DNA of 64,000 nt from Paenibacillus ferrarius. GTDB taxonomy: Bacteria > Bacillota > Bacilli > Paenibacillales > NBRC-103111. This document shows, piece after piece, positions 35,540 to 43,290 of this stretch. Every line of letters starts with the position of its first letter. Position 1 is the stretch's first letter. The notes beneath the pieces are model-generated. The model saw only the letters and a list, made by a program, of their open reading frames with translations, made no database searches and was not told the origin of the DNA. The position numbers and the translations under genes were made by a program. The stretch is from assembly GCF_002027705.1 (NCBI RefSeq), contig NZ_MBTG01000045.1:1-64000 (forward strand), given 5' to 3'.

Positions 35540-36055
35540 GCCTTCATATTCTCCTTTATTCGAAGTGAAAGAGACTGGCATGTATCAGTCCCACCGTGCC
35601 ATCAGAATTATGTAGTGTGTCATCCCAATGTAATTGGTTTAAGTTCGCATGTATACTTTAATATAAGTCTTTTTCTATGAATATGGTACTTTAAAATTTG
35701 GTCACATGCTGTTTAAGATGTGATACATTTTTCACACATTGATAATGAAGCATGGGCTGATTCGGCAATTGCAACAGGTTCACACATACAGCTACAGCAT
35801 CCATCCGGACCGCTTGCTCAATCACTTTTTCCATTCTGCGATAAAAAAATGCAAGCTCCTAGATCCAACTCTAGTGCTCGCATGGTTTACCTGCTCTTTT
35901 ACAGCTCCCATCATAATACCGTGAATAAAGAGCGACAGCTTCATTTGCATGCTCATATTGAGAAAAAAGAGCTTTAGGCGAGTAAGCATGAGCTATCCAC
36001 TTGTCAATGATACCGAAAAAGGAGAGATATCTGACGATCCCCCCTTACATCCTTC
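35540..36055. other. Intergenic region upstream of the AraC regulator
   Basis: About 500 bases. It holds an aldolase remnant (35691-35861) and the regulator's AAGGAG. No intact gene was recognised. Confidence 0.5.
35691..35861 (-). pseudogene. 3' remnant of an aldolase-like (beta/alpha)8 protein
   Basis: An open frame of 56 codons after an in-frame stop. It reads RRMEKVIEQAVRMDAVAVCV, NLLQLPNQPMLHYQCVKNVS and ends HVTKF. This matches the pattern of the class I aldolase-like barrel family (COG1830 / Cgl0159-like), where a VxxNLLxLPxxPxLxxQCVxN stretch follows a helix starting RxxxxxxxAVxxxAxAV. Relatives run on for 150 residues or more; here the frame ends soon after. Some of these proteins work in inositol or sugar catabolism, fitting the locus. 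Only this fragment remains. Confidence 0.5.
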
Positions 36056-38542
36056 TTAATAACCTTCCATTAATGACTCTTGCACAACTTCTCCTGTTTC
36101 TTTACGATACCGTAGCGTAACAATTTCGAAGCCATTCAACTTGATTTCCTTATGCAAGTTATTTTCCGGGAAATACAACTTGGCCGTCTCACCTCTACCT
36201 GACGATTCAAATAAGCGCAAAATATAACCATCTCCGTTCTCGGCTCTCTTGAACGCAGTCAATTGAACGCTTGAAGCTTCAAGCTGGAACGGGGATTGCG
36301 GCTGCGTGCCTTCGCCGGTTGGGAAGAATGAAAGCGCATATGGCTTTTCATGATGGAACAGCGCTTCCGTCTCGATCGCAGCGAAGCGATTCTCTGTTGC
36401 ACCCGCGTTCAACCAAAAAGAGAACGCTCGTTCCCCTTGGTCTATGCGAGGGAGGAATCGATCCTGCGGTAAGATCGCTCGTTCCCCAATCGGGTGGGCA
36501 CAATATCCTGCGCCGCGGAGCAAGGACAAGCGAATCTCACCCGCTTGATAATCGGAACCATAGACGGAATCGTTAATTAACGTCACAGCACGAGCGGTGC
36601 GATCATTCGCAGATTTTTCCTGCGCAGCTACCCAGCGTTGGGCAACAACTTCTTCGCCATCCCTCTTTAATTCACTGATGCCGTAAGCCGTCTGCCCCAC
36701 ATACGCCGCTTCCTCCAATAAGGTAGGTACGGACCATTTCAGCATTTTATCCTTCTCGTTCCAATATACACGCACATGAATTTCAACTTCCGTTCCTTGC
36801 ATTGGAAGCTTATAGGTTTGACAGATGACGGAATCGCCATAGCTGAGTAACGTCTCGATAACGGTGCGAACCGGACCATCCTCCACCACACGAACAGAGG
36901 CTAACTCACCTTGCTTAACGCCGCTGAACGTTGTTCCGTTACGAGGGTTCATCAGCTCGAATTCCCCTTCTACGCTGTCAAAACGATTCACGTCCATCCG
37001 CCATGGATCTTCATTATCGGTCACGACGATCGGCTTGCATGCAGATGGCTTCAAGTAAGAAACGCCATCCACTCGATACGAATCGATGAGACCTGTTGAA
37101 CCGTTGATGATGACTTCCAGTCGCTCAGAACGGAAAATCCAATTGCCGCCCTCTGGCAGAAGCGCAACCGCTGGACGCTCCGGGATCATTTCCAATCGAC
37201 AATCGAATCGGTTCATGGTCATCGGCTCGAGTACTGCTTTGAACACAGTGCGTTTCCTCCAATCCAAGTTCAAGTTACTCAGCTCTTTCTCTGGTTGTGA
37301 AGGCACCTGCTGTCCGCCTCGGTAGACCACAGGGAGCGAGAATTCCTCGTTCCAGTTCTGATCTTCCAGCATAAATTCACATTCTACTGTCGTCTCCATT
37401 GGGAATGGATGCGGATTAAACACAAGAATCGGATATTCCTTGAGCTGTGCTTTCGGCTGACCCTTCGCTAAAGCGAAGAAAGCTCTAGCTTTCATCCGTG
37501 CGACAATTTCCAATCCATGATCCAGCGTTCGAATAGAAGCTTCTTCTGCTGGCTGTACGGATGTACCGGTTAAGATGTCATGGAATTGTGCGGTCATCAG
37601 ATCGCGTAAAGCTTCGTGCATCTCCTTATGCGGATAAGCAAGTAAACCATTCAGCGCAGCTGCCGACAACATTTTTTCCGTCATAAATAATTCACTTTCC
37701 AGCTTACGATGCTTCTGCTTAATACGGATCATCGATGTGTAGCACCCAACAAATCGGGGATTCAAATCGCCGTCAAAGCTAGGTAATTCAATCTCCGCAA
37801 GGAGTTCCTTAAAATACGCTTCCGGCGTGGAATGCCGAATATCAAAGCCCGTATTCGCTTTCATCAACTCCGCAATGTGACCCAAATCTTGCCGAGAAGG
37901 GCCCCCGCCATGATTTCCGACACCCCATAGAACAAGACCAACCGGTTGATCCCCTAGCTGCTCCATATGCTGCTTGATTTTCTCTATTGATTTACCCAGC
38001 AAGGTGTTGTAGCCATCTTTCACCTTATGGGCAGCTAGTTTGGAACCATTAAAGCCTTCCCAAATAAAATCCTGTCCTGGAAGCTCGGGAAATGAATCTG
38101 GACGCATGAACACATAAGAATCATAGCCAGCCTGCTGCATAATCTGAACGAGCCCTTTACTATGTCCAAAAGAATCGAAATTAATTGCCGTTGTTGGCCG
38201 TGCACCGAATTGCTCCGCGAAATACGTTCTGCCGCTCAGCATCTGTCTAACGAACGATTCGCCAGAAGGCATGTTGCAATCCGGCTGCAAATACCAGCCA
38301 CCCATAATATGCCATTTTCCCTGTTTAACGAGCCCCTGTATACGAACAAACAGCTCAGGTTCATACTCTTCAATCCACAAGTAAAGCAGAGCCTCATTAT
38401 GGTTAAATACGAAGCCGCCATACTCTTCGCAGAATTCAGATGCTGCACGGAAGGTCGAAACCGCCGCTGCTGCCCCCTCTTCCCATTCCCATTGCCAAAC
38501 TGGATCTAAATGCGCATTGCATAATAAGTGTAATGATTTCAT
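36056..38542 (-). CDS. GH38 alpha-mannosidase
   Basis: 828 residues from ATG 38542 (GAGGGG seven bases upstream). The N-terminal catalytic domain opens with HLLCNAHLDPVWQWEWEEG, whose His and Asp bind zinc; the nucleophile aspartate is in NFDSFGHSKG near residue 120 and WGVGNHGGGP is also conserved. A helical middle domain (YPHKEMHEALRDLMTAQFHD) and C-terminal beta domains follow. No signal peptide. It should hydrolyse alpha-mannosidic bonds in imported oligosaccharides and pairs functionally with the GH2 beta-mannosidase of the same locus. Confidence 0.93.
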   Translation of the reverse strand: MKSLHLLCNAHLDPVWQWEWEEGAAAAVSTFRAASEFCEEYGGFVFNHNEALLYLWIEEYEPELFVRIQGLVKQGKWHIMGGWYLQPDCNMPSGESFVRQMLSGRTYFAEQFGARPTTAINFDSFGHSKGLVQIMQQAGYDSYVFMRPDSFPELPGQDFIWEGFNGSKLAAHKVKDGYNTLLGKSIEKIKQHMEQLGDQPVGLVLWGVGNHGGGPSRQDLGHIAELMKANTGFDIRHSTPEAYFKELLAEIELPSFDGDLNPRFVGCYTSMIRIKQKHRKLESELFMTEKMLSAAALNGLLAYPHKEMHEALRDLMTAQFHDILTGTSVQPAEEASIRTLDHGLEIVARMKARAFFALAKGQPKAQLKEYPILVFNPHPFPMETTVECEFMLEDQNWNEEFSLPVVYRGGQQVPSQPEKELSNLNLDWRKRTVFKAVLEPMTMNRFDCRLEMIPERPAVALLPEGGNWIFRSERLEVIINGSTGLIDSYRVDGVSYLKPSACKPIVVTDNEDPWRMDVNRFDSVEGEFELMNPRNGTTFSGVKQGELASVRVVEDGPVRTVIETLLSYGDSVICQTYKLPMQGTEVEIHVRVYWNEKDKMLKWSVPTLLEEAAYVGQTAYGISELKRDGEEVVAQRWVAAQEKSANDRTARAVTLINDSVYGSDYQAGEIRLSLLRGAGYCAHPIGERAILPQDRFLPRIDQGERAFSFWLNAGATENRFAAIETEALFHHEKPYALSFFPTGEGTQPQSPFQLEASSVQLTAFKRAENGDGYILRLFESSGRGETAKLYFPENNLHKEIKLNGFEIVTLRYRKETGEVVQESLMEGY

Positions 38543-38597
38543 CGCATATCCCCTCACTCAGGATGGAGCTCCGGCTTCCATCGCCAGTTTATTTTTC

Positions 38598-39020
38598 TTA
38601 TACATGTCCATATAGTAAGCAAGCACTTTGCATAGCCCAAATGCTGCACTTCACCACGAAAGGCACCTGACACAACGGACCTATCGCACCATTGGTGTAG
38701 GATTGATAATTGTTGCATTTTCCTATTCCTGTTCGAACGCTGTAATTTTTGTCTTCCCTCCTTGATTTGCGGATGTTCCATCCTAGTGAATCATATTTAT
38801 AATCGAGGGCTAGCTTACCCTCAGGCATTTCCTTCGCAACATCATCCGTTTGTATGCCCGATTCAAAATTGAAGGCAAAGGGTTTGCCAAAAATTTTCAC
38901 TGCAGTTGTTTTCGGAAGCTCCGTATGACGGGCTATATTTTCACCTGTAGGAGGCTCGTCATCTTGCTTTGTACAACCGGCAACGACCACGAACATGACC
39001 GCAATTTCTGTTCCATTCAT
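38598..39020 (-). pseudogene. Decayed LplA-like sugar-binding lipoprotein
   Basis: The frame keeps a lipoprotein-like leader end (VMFVVVAGCTKQDD, lipobox VAGC) and the first part of a CUT1 binding protein (KIFGKPFAFNFESGIQTDDV AK), then loses resemblance after about 75 residues and ends at 140; functional relatives exceed 450. Upstream, GGAGG and GTG AAG CAA are followed by an in-frame TAG, so the signal peptide is also broken. It lies beside the alpha-mannosidase and probably belonged to a second transporter that has been lost. Confidence 0.55.
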
Positions 39021-39201
39021 CTATTGCTTCACTACGAAGGCAGGGCCTCCTTCCATGATCTCTCGACCATCTCATTGTATGGAGTATAAAAAATAGAAAC
39101 CAATCCCTCCATGACGGATCGAATGAAAAGGTGCACATTCTCTGTATCTTAAGGGACAGGCTTACGAATTAATACTATAATCTAGGACTTTTCGTTTGAT
39201 T

Positions 39202-39306
39202 TCAGGTACTTTCGTCAGCTGCCCCTTTGATCTGAATCGGAATGCGCACGATCACAACCGTCCACTCATTCTCTTCGCTTTGCTGCATGAAATACGAAAC
39301 CGACAT
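39202..39306 (-). pseudogene. Possible 3' remnant of a sensor histidine kinase
   Basis: A 34-codon frame ends MSVSYFMQQSEENEWTVVIV RIPIQI..., resembling the closing beta-strands of GHKL ATPase domains (usually ...GTxVxIxIPI). An in-frame stop lies a few codons upstream. With the broken binding protein next to it, this suggests a former YesM-type kinase plus transporter. The match is short, so the identity is tentative. Confidence 0.3.
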
Positions 39307-39387
39307 GCCTGTGCGCTGCTGGTGTCAACCAATCTAAATATGTCTGATATTGCCGTTGTAAGCACATTTTAATAATTAAGTTATCAA

Positions 39388-39415
39388 AGGGCCTTACGAT
39401 TTCTCGTAAGGCCCT
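39388..39415. terminator. Terminator downstream of the ABC ATPase gene
   Basis: AGGGCCTTACGA (39388-39399) pairs perfectly with TCGTAAGGCCCT (39404-39415) around a four-base loop. It lies 28 bases after the ATPase stop. Confidence 0.7.
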
Positions 39416-39442
39416 GCTTTAAGCAATTTTTTCTATTTCATT

Positions 39443-40114
39443 CTAATGCACCAGCCGCCCATCCCAAAACCTAATAATCCGCTTCGCCTGCTCCGCAACC
39501 TGCCGATCATGCGTAATCACAATAATCGTCCGTCCCTGCTCATTCAGCCGCCTGAAAATATCCATAATCTCCGCGCCTGTCTTCGAATCCAGCGCCCCAG
39601 TCGGCTCATCCGCCAAGATAATCGGCGGATCGCCAGCCAACGTGCGCGCAATAGCAACACGCTGCTGCTGCCCACCTGACAGCTCCGACGGAAAATGCTT
39701 CCGACGGCCCAGCAGATCAACCGCTTCCAACGCTTGGAGGACAAGCGGCTCCCGCTGCTTTCTCGACAGTCCCCGGTAAATCAACGGCAACTCCACATTC
39801 TCATAAGCACTTAATCTCGGCAGCAGGTTAAAATTCTGAAACACAAACCCGATCTTTCGATTCCGAATCTCGGCTAATTGTGAATCCTTCAGCGAGTGAA
39901 TCTGCTTCCCATCGAGCACATACATGCCTTCGTCCGAAACGTCCAAACAGCCGATGATGTTCATCAGCGTGGACTTACCGGAGCCCGAAGGCCCCATAAT
40001 GGCGACAAACTCACCTTGTGCGATGTCTAAGGAAATGTCGTCTAGGGCGCCGATTGTCTCCCCGCCCATGTGATAAAATTTGCTAACATGCTCAATATGG
40101 ATTAAGGCTGTCAT
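39443..40114 (-). CDS. ABC transporter ATP-binding protein, MacB/LolD/YknY type
   Basis: 223 residues with all nucleotide-binding motifs: Walker A GPSGSGKST, Q-loop GFVFQNFNLLPRLSAYENVE, signature LSGGQQQRVAIAR, Walker B ILADEPTGALD and the switch histidine in VITHDR. The ALDSKTGAEIM stretch is typical of the MacB/LolD group, which drives mechanotransmission permeases for export of peptides or lipids. No FtsX-like permease or membrane-fusion gene is adjacent, which is unusual for this group; the gene sits alone between sigK and decayed genes. Confidence 0.9.
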   Translation of the reverse strand: MTALIHIEHVSKFYHMGGETIGALDDISLDIAQGEFVAIMGPSGSGKSTLMNIIGCLDVSDEGMYVLDGKQIHSLKDSQLAEIRNRKIGFVFQNFNLLPRLSAYENVELPLIYRGLSRKQREPLVLQALEAVDLLGRRKHFPSELSGGQQQRVAIARTLAGDPPIILADEPTGALDSKTGAEIMDIFRRLNEQGRTIIVITHDRQVAEQAKRIIRFWDGRLVH

Positions 40115-40192
40115 TGTGTTCGCCCCCCATTATTTGATGCCAAATAAATGAAGAATACGATTCACCGACGTATCGACCTCAACTTGTTGACC

Positions 40193-40894
40193 TTACCGCT
40201 TCGCCTTATAAAACTCATGATAAAGCTTCATGAGCGCCCGCTTCTCAATCCGCGACACATACGAACGCGAAATCCCCAGCTCCTTCGCAATCTCCCGCTG
40301 CGTCCGCTCTTCCCCGCCTAACTCCAATCCAAACCGCCCAACCACAACTTCCTTCTCCCGCTCATCCAAGATCTCCAAATTCTTATATATCTTTGATTTC
40401 TCTATTTTCAGCTGTACAGCATCCACCACGTCGTCAGCTTCACTGCCGAGGATGTCAATCAACGTAATTTCATTCCCCTCTTTGTCCGTTCCAATGGGAT
40501 CATGCAAGGACACATCTTTCCGTGTTTTCTTCAATGAACGCAGATGCATCAGGATCTCGTTCTCGATACAACGAGCCGCGAAAGTCGCGAGCTTCGTGCC
40601 TTTGTTCGGCGAGAACGATTCGATCGCTTTGATCAATCCAATCGTCCCGATGGAGATCAAATCCTCCAAATCTTCCCCTGTGTTATCGAATTTTTTCACT
40701 ATATGCGCGACAAGTCTTAAATTATGCTCAATCAGTTTGTTTCTGGAATGATCATTGCCTTCTGCCATAAGTCTTAAATGTTTTTCTTCCTCTGCCTCGG
40801 TAAGAGGTTGAGGAAACGCATTATTCTTCACATAGGATACAAGCAAGGTTAGCTGCTTAATTAATACAGCTATTGCGCTAAACAATCCAGGCAT
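40193..40894 (-). CDS. sigK: RNA polymerase sporulation sigma factor SigK
   Basis: 233 residues from ATG 40894 (GGGGGTGG upstream); this start aligns with the family, whose N-terminus is a hydrophobic pro-sequence (here MPGLFSAIAVLIKQLTLLVS) removed by SpoIVFB. Region 2 shows YVKNNAFPQPL, NLRLVAHIVKKFDNTGEDLE and DLISIGTIGLIKAIESF; region 4.2 is REIAKELGISRSYVSRIEKR. It directs late mother-cell genes for cortex and coat. The coding frame is uninterrupted, so no skin-type element splits it here. A sigma-E-like -10 (CATACACT) lies about 70 bases upstream. Confidence 0.95.
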   Translation of the reverse strand: MPGLFSAIAVLIKQLTLLVSYVKNNAFPQPLTEAEEEKHLRLMAEGNDHSRNKLIEHNLRLVAHIVKKFDNTGEDLEDLISIGTIGLIKAIESFSPNKGTKLATFAARCIENEILMHLRSLKKTRKDVSLHDPIGTDKEGNEITLIDILGSEADDVVDAVQLKIEKSKIYKNLEILDEREKEVVVGRFGLELGGEERTQREIAKELGISRSYVSRIEKRALMKLYHEFYKAKR

Positions 40895-40961
40895 TTCAGC
40901 CACCCCCTTCAGTGTTAGCGGATCTTAGCTGTTCGGAAGTCTCCGCTTTGAGCTTAGTATT

Positions 40962-40969
40962 AGTGTATG
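40962..40969 (-). promoter_or_regulatory. Candidate sigma-E -10 element of sigK
   Basis: On the minus strand CATACACT fits the sigma-E -10 consensus CATAnAnT. The matching -35 is weak. In Bacillus sigK is transcribed first by sigma-E, so the location makes sense. Confidence 0.4.
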
Positions 40970-41004
40970 TGGGTGGGAGCCTAGAAGTGCCTGTACCGAT
41001 TAAC

Positions 41005-41475
41005 TTAGACGAAGAAGTCATCTGGAACTAGCTCATTTAAATTGACTTTTGGGCACCTTGTTACACTTAAATGAGAAAGTAACTTTTGCCTCCTCTGAAG
41101 AAACTCATACATCGCCTGCTCTTTTGAGATCTCCATAAGAAAAAACTTCAATTTAACGTCGTTAAACTCTCTATACTTATTGATTTCTGACATACAAATA
41201 AATCCTCTGGCCCCAAGTTCCTCTACCTTAGAAATATCTATAACCACCACATCCAACAATTCACTGATTCCAAAGATACTTAGAAATTGTTGAACTAGAA
41301 CAGTTGGTTTCGTCTCTAGGAGAGAGATTGTCCCATAATTGGAGATAACCTTTTTCTCTTTTTGAAGAATTATTGAAGAACCTGCATGCTTTCTAAGTCT
41401 ATACCACTCAGCAGTTAAGCTCTCCAATTTTTTATGATACTCATGCCATACCCTCAATTGATCCTGAATATCCAT
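41005..41475 (-). CDS. Hypothetical protein with STAS-like segment
   Basis: 156 residues if started at ATG 41475, which has GGTGGG six bases upstream; the longer frame reaches into an antisense IS3 remnant and is unlikely. The N-terminal half is helical (DQLRVWHEYHKKLESLTAEW). The C-terminal half has the alternating strand-helix look of an anti-anti-sigma (STAS) domain: LLDVVVIDISKVEELGARGF and KLKFFLMEISKEQAMYEFL. The match is weak, so the role is open. Its region is AT-rich compared with sigK next to it. Confidence 0.5.
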   Translation of the reverse strand: MDIQDQLRVWHEYHKKLESLTAEWYRLRKHAGSSIILQKEKKVISNYGTISLLETKPTVLVQQFLSIFGISELLDVVVIDISKVEELGARGFICMSEINKYREFNDVKLKFFLMEISKEQAMYEFLQRRQKLLSHLSVTRCPKVNLNELVPDDFFV

Positions 41476-41543
41476 TTCAGCCCACCATATATTGTCTGTA
41501 CGATGTAGAACTTGTACTTGATACATTTGAACAGTGGACAAGA

Positions 41544-41741
41544 AAAAGAGACGTAGCGGAAGCAGTTCTCCATTCGGATCAAGGCTTCCAGTATACGTCT
41601 CAGGCGTACAACACGCGATTAGAAGCATTCGGCGTTAAAGGCAGCCACTCTCGCAAAGCAACCTGCTTAGATAACGCATGCATCGAATCCTTTTTTTCGC
41701 ATCTCAAGACAGAGAAGTTGTATCTTAAACAGTGTAAATCA
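41544..41741 (+). mobile_element. IS3-family transposase remnant (OrfB integrase core)
   Basis: A plus-strand frame encodes RDVAEAVLHSDQGFQYTSQA, YNTRLEAFGVKGSHSRKATC and LDNACIESFFSHLKTEKLYL, the last two DDE acidic regions of the IS3 OrfB integrase. Neither the N-terminal part of OrfB nor OrfA is present, and the frame runs into unrelated sequence after KQCKS. It is a fragment of a former insertion, lying between the STAS-like gene and the serine hydrolase. Confidence 0.8.
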
Positions 41742-41766
41742 GGAATGGACATTTGTTGGGAGACAA

Positions 41767-41802
41767 CCGACATCCGCCCTCAAATAAAGGACGCGATGTC
41801 GG
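41767..41802 (-). terminator. Terminator of the downstream serine hydrolase gene
   Basis: CCGACATC (41767-41774) pairs with GATGTCGG (41795-41802), extended by CG/CC inner pairs. It lies nine bases past the stop of the minus-strand gene ending at 41811. Confidence 0.5.
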
Positions 41803-41810
41803 CTTTAAAC

Positions 41811-42995
41811 TTAACGGCCAAACTCCTTATCGATTATTTTATTGTGAGCTTGCACCACTTCCTCGGCTACCGAGTTGATGCACGTTACCAAAATATGCTG
41901 CCCGCCTAGAGATCCGACGGCTCTCGATTCAAATCCGAAAGTACCCCCTGCATGCCCCCAGTATGATTGCCCGTCCGCAGTTTTTATTTCATAAATCCCT
42001 AGTCCGACTTTACCTATAGGTGAATCTACTGTCGTGAGCATCTGATCCATTATCTCTTGATTTAGAAGCTTTCCACCCAACAGCGAACTGAAGAATGTGG
42101 TCAAATCTTTGGCTGTTGAGACTATATCTCCGGCTGCATTTGCCCATGATTGACTCATTTCTGTTAAATCATACAAATGACCCGATCTGTCCATATTATA
42201 TCCTGTGGCATGCTTACCTGGAATATCGTGACTATTTTCCATTACAAATGTCTCTGTCATCCCGAGCGGTTCGATGAACCGTTTTCTGATCTGCTCCGCA
42301 TACGTATCTCCTGTTATCTTCTGAATAATTTGACCGGCTAGTACAGTATTCATGTTCGAATAGTTCCAGCCCTTCCCTGGCTCATATACAGGCGGCTTTG
42401 CTAGTCCCATGCTGATAAGCTCGTCGGACGAATAGTAACGGAATGGATTTTGAGGCAAGGTAATATCTCGAAAATCAAGATCAGTATAGCTCGCAAGCCC
42501 GCTTGTATGGTTCAATAATTGACGAATTGTAATTTTGTTTCCGTCATACCCATTACCCTTTATGACCCCCGGCAGCCATTTTTCCACCGAATCATCCAGG
42601 TTCAACTGTTTCTCCTCAGCCAACTGCAATACAACGGCAGCAGTGAATGTCTTCGTGATGCTTCCAATACGGAATGAAAAATCCGGCTCCACCGGGCGTG
42701 GTACTTCGAAACTGGCCGTACCTGTAGCGTAAGACCAGCGTTCCCCGTCCTGTAGCCCGCCAGCTACGACACTTGGGACTCTTTTGTTGGTAACTACTTG
42801 ATCCATGACGCGTTTGACTTCTTCCCGATGCTTTCTTTTCTTTTCTTTCTCGGTATTGCCAGCTTTATCGATAGCTTGATAGGTTGCCGTCTGACCCTCT
42901 GCGTGGACAGTTCCATAAGCAGGGAAAGCCAGTGTACCCGCCAATATAGCTGTTAAAGTAAGTACAACTCCTTTTTGAATGTTAAATGATTTCAT
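41811..42995 (-). CDS. Secreted serine hydrolase, beta-lactamase / DD-carboxypeptidase type
   Basis: 394 residues with signal peptide (VVLTLTAILAGTLAFPAYGT). SxxK is SITK near residue 112; YxN is YSN in GWNYSNMNTVLAG; the third motif is HAGG. LNHTSGL and the EPLGM turn are also typical. It is the paralog of 4956-6125 (similar length, same motif order). After the signal peptide a charged linker (EKEKKRKHREEVKRVMDQ) is unusual. Divergent from a fused histidine kinase/regulator gene with candidate operator repeats between them, so that system may control it. Confidence 0.9.
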   Translation of the reverse strand: MKSFNIQKGVVLTLTAILAGTLAFPAYGTVHAEGQTATYQAIDKAGNTEKEKKRKHREEVKRVMDQVVTNKRVPSVVAGGLQDGERWSYATGTASFEVPRPVEPDFSFRIGSITKTFTAAVVLQLAEEKQLNLDDSVEKWLPGVIKGNGYDGNKITIRQLLNHTSGLASYTDLDFRDITLPQNPFRYYSSDELISMGLAKPPVYEPGKGWNYSNMNTVLAGQIIQKITGDTYAEQIRKRFIEPLGMTETFVMENSHDIPGKHATGYNMDRSGHLYDLTEMSQSWANAAGDIVSTAKDLTTFFSSLLGGKLLNQEIMDQMLTTVDSPIGKVGLGIYEIKTADGQSYWGHAGGTFGFESRAVGSLGGQHILVTCINSVAEEVVQAHNKIIDKEFGR

Positions 42996-43115
42996 AACGC
43001 ATCGCTCCTATTTTTTTGAATGTTGTGCTGCTTTACCCCCTCACCTTACCCCCGAAATTATTAAATCAAATAGTGATAAAACCGCCAAACCTTTGATGAC
43101 ATCGTAATTTGGACC

Positions 43116-43160
43116 TGTCATATATACCGTATGACAAACTGTCAATTGTCTTATATGACG
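43116..43160. promoter_or_regulatory. TGTCATA/TATGACA repeat cluster between divergent genes
   Basis: TGTCATA (43116-43122) and TATGACA (43130-43136) form a perfect inverted repeat. Fourteen bases on, TGTC (43141) and TATATGACG (43152-43160) repeat the half-sites. The cluster lies between the serine hydrolase (minus) and the kinase/regulator fusion (plus), a good place for a response-regulator binding site. Confidence 0.45.
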
Positions 43161-43290
43161 TGCTTGCTATTCTAAGTTCTAACCGTTTCCCCCTCTCTCG
43201 CTTGACGGATCGAGAAGTTATGTTGCATGATAGGTCAGATTCATTCGAAAATTAATTTTATAAAATAATACAAGTAGGTGTGCATAATTC

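Noticed and set aside
40193..40894. Possibility that sigK is split by a skin-like element
   Set aside because: The frame is continuous through regions 2 and 4, and no recombinase lies nearby.
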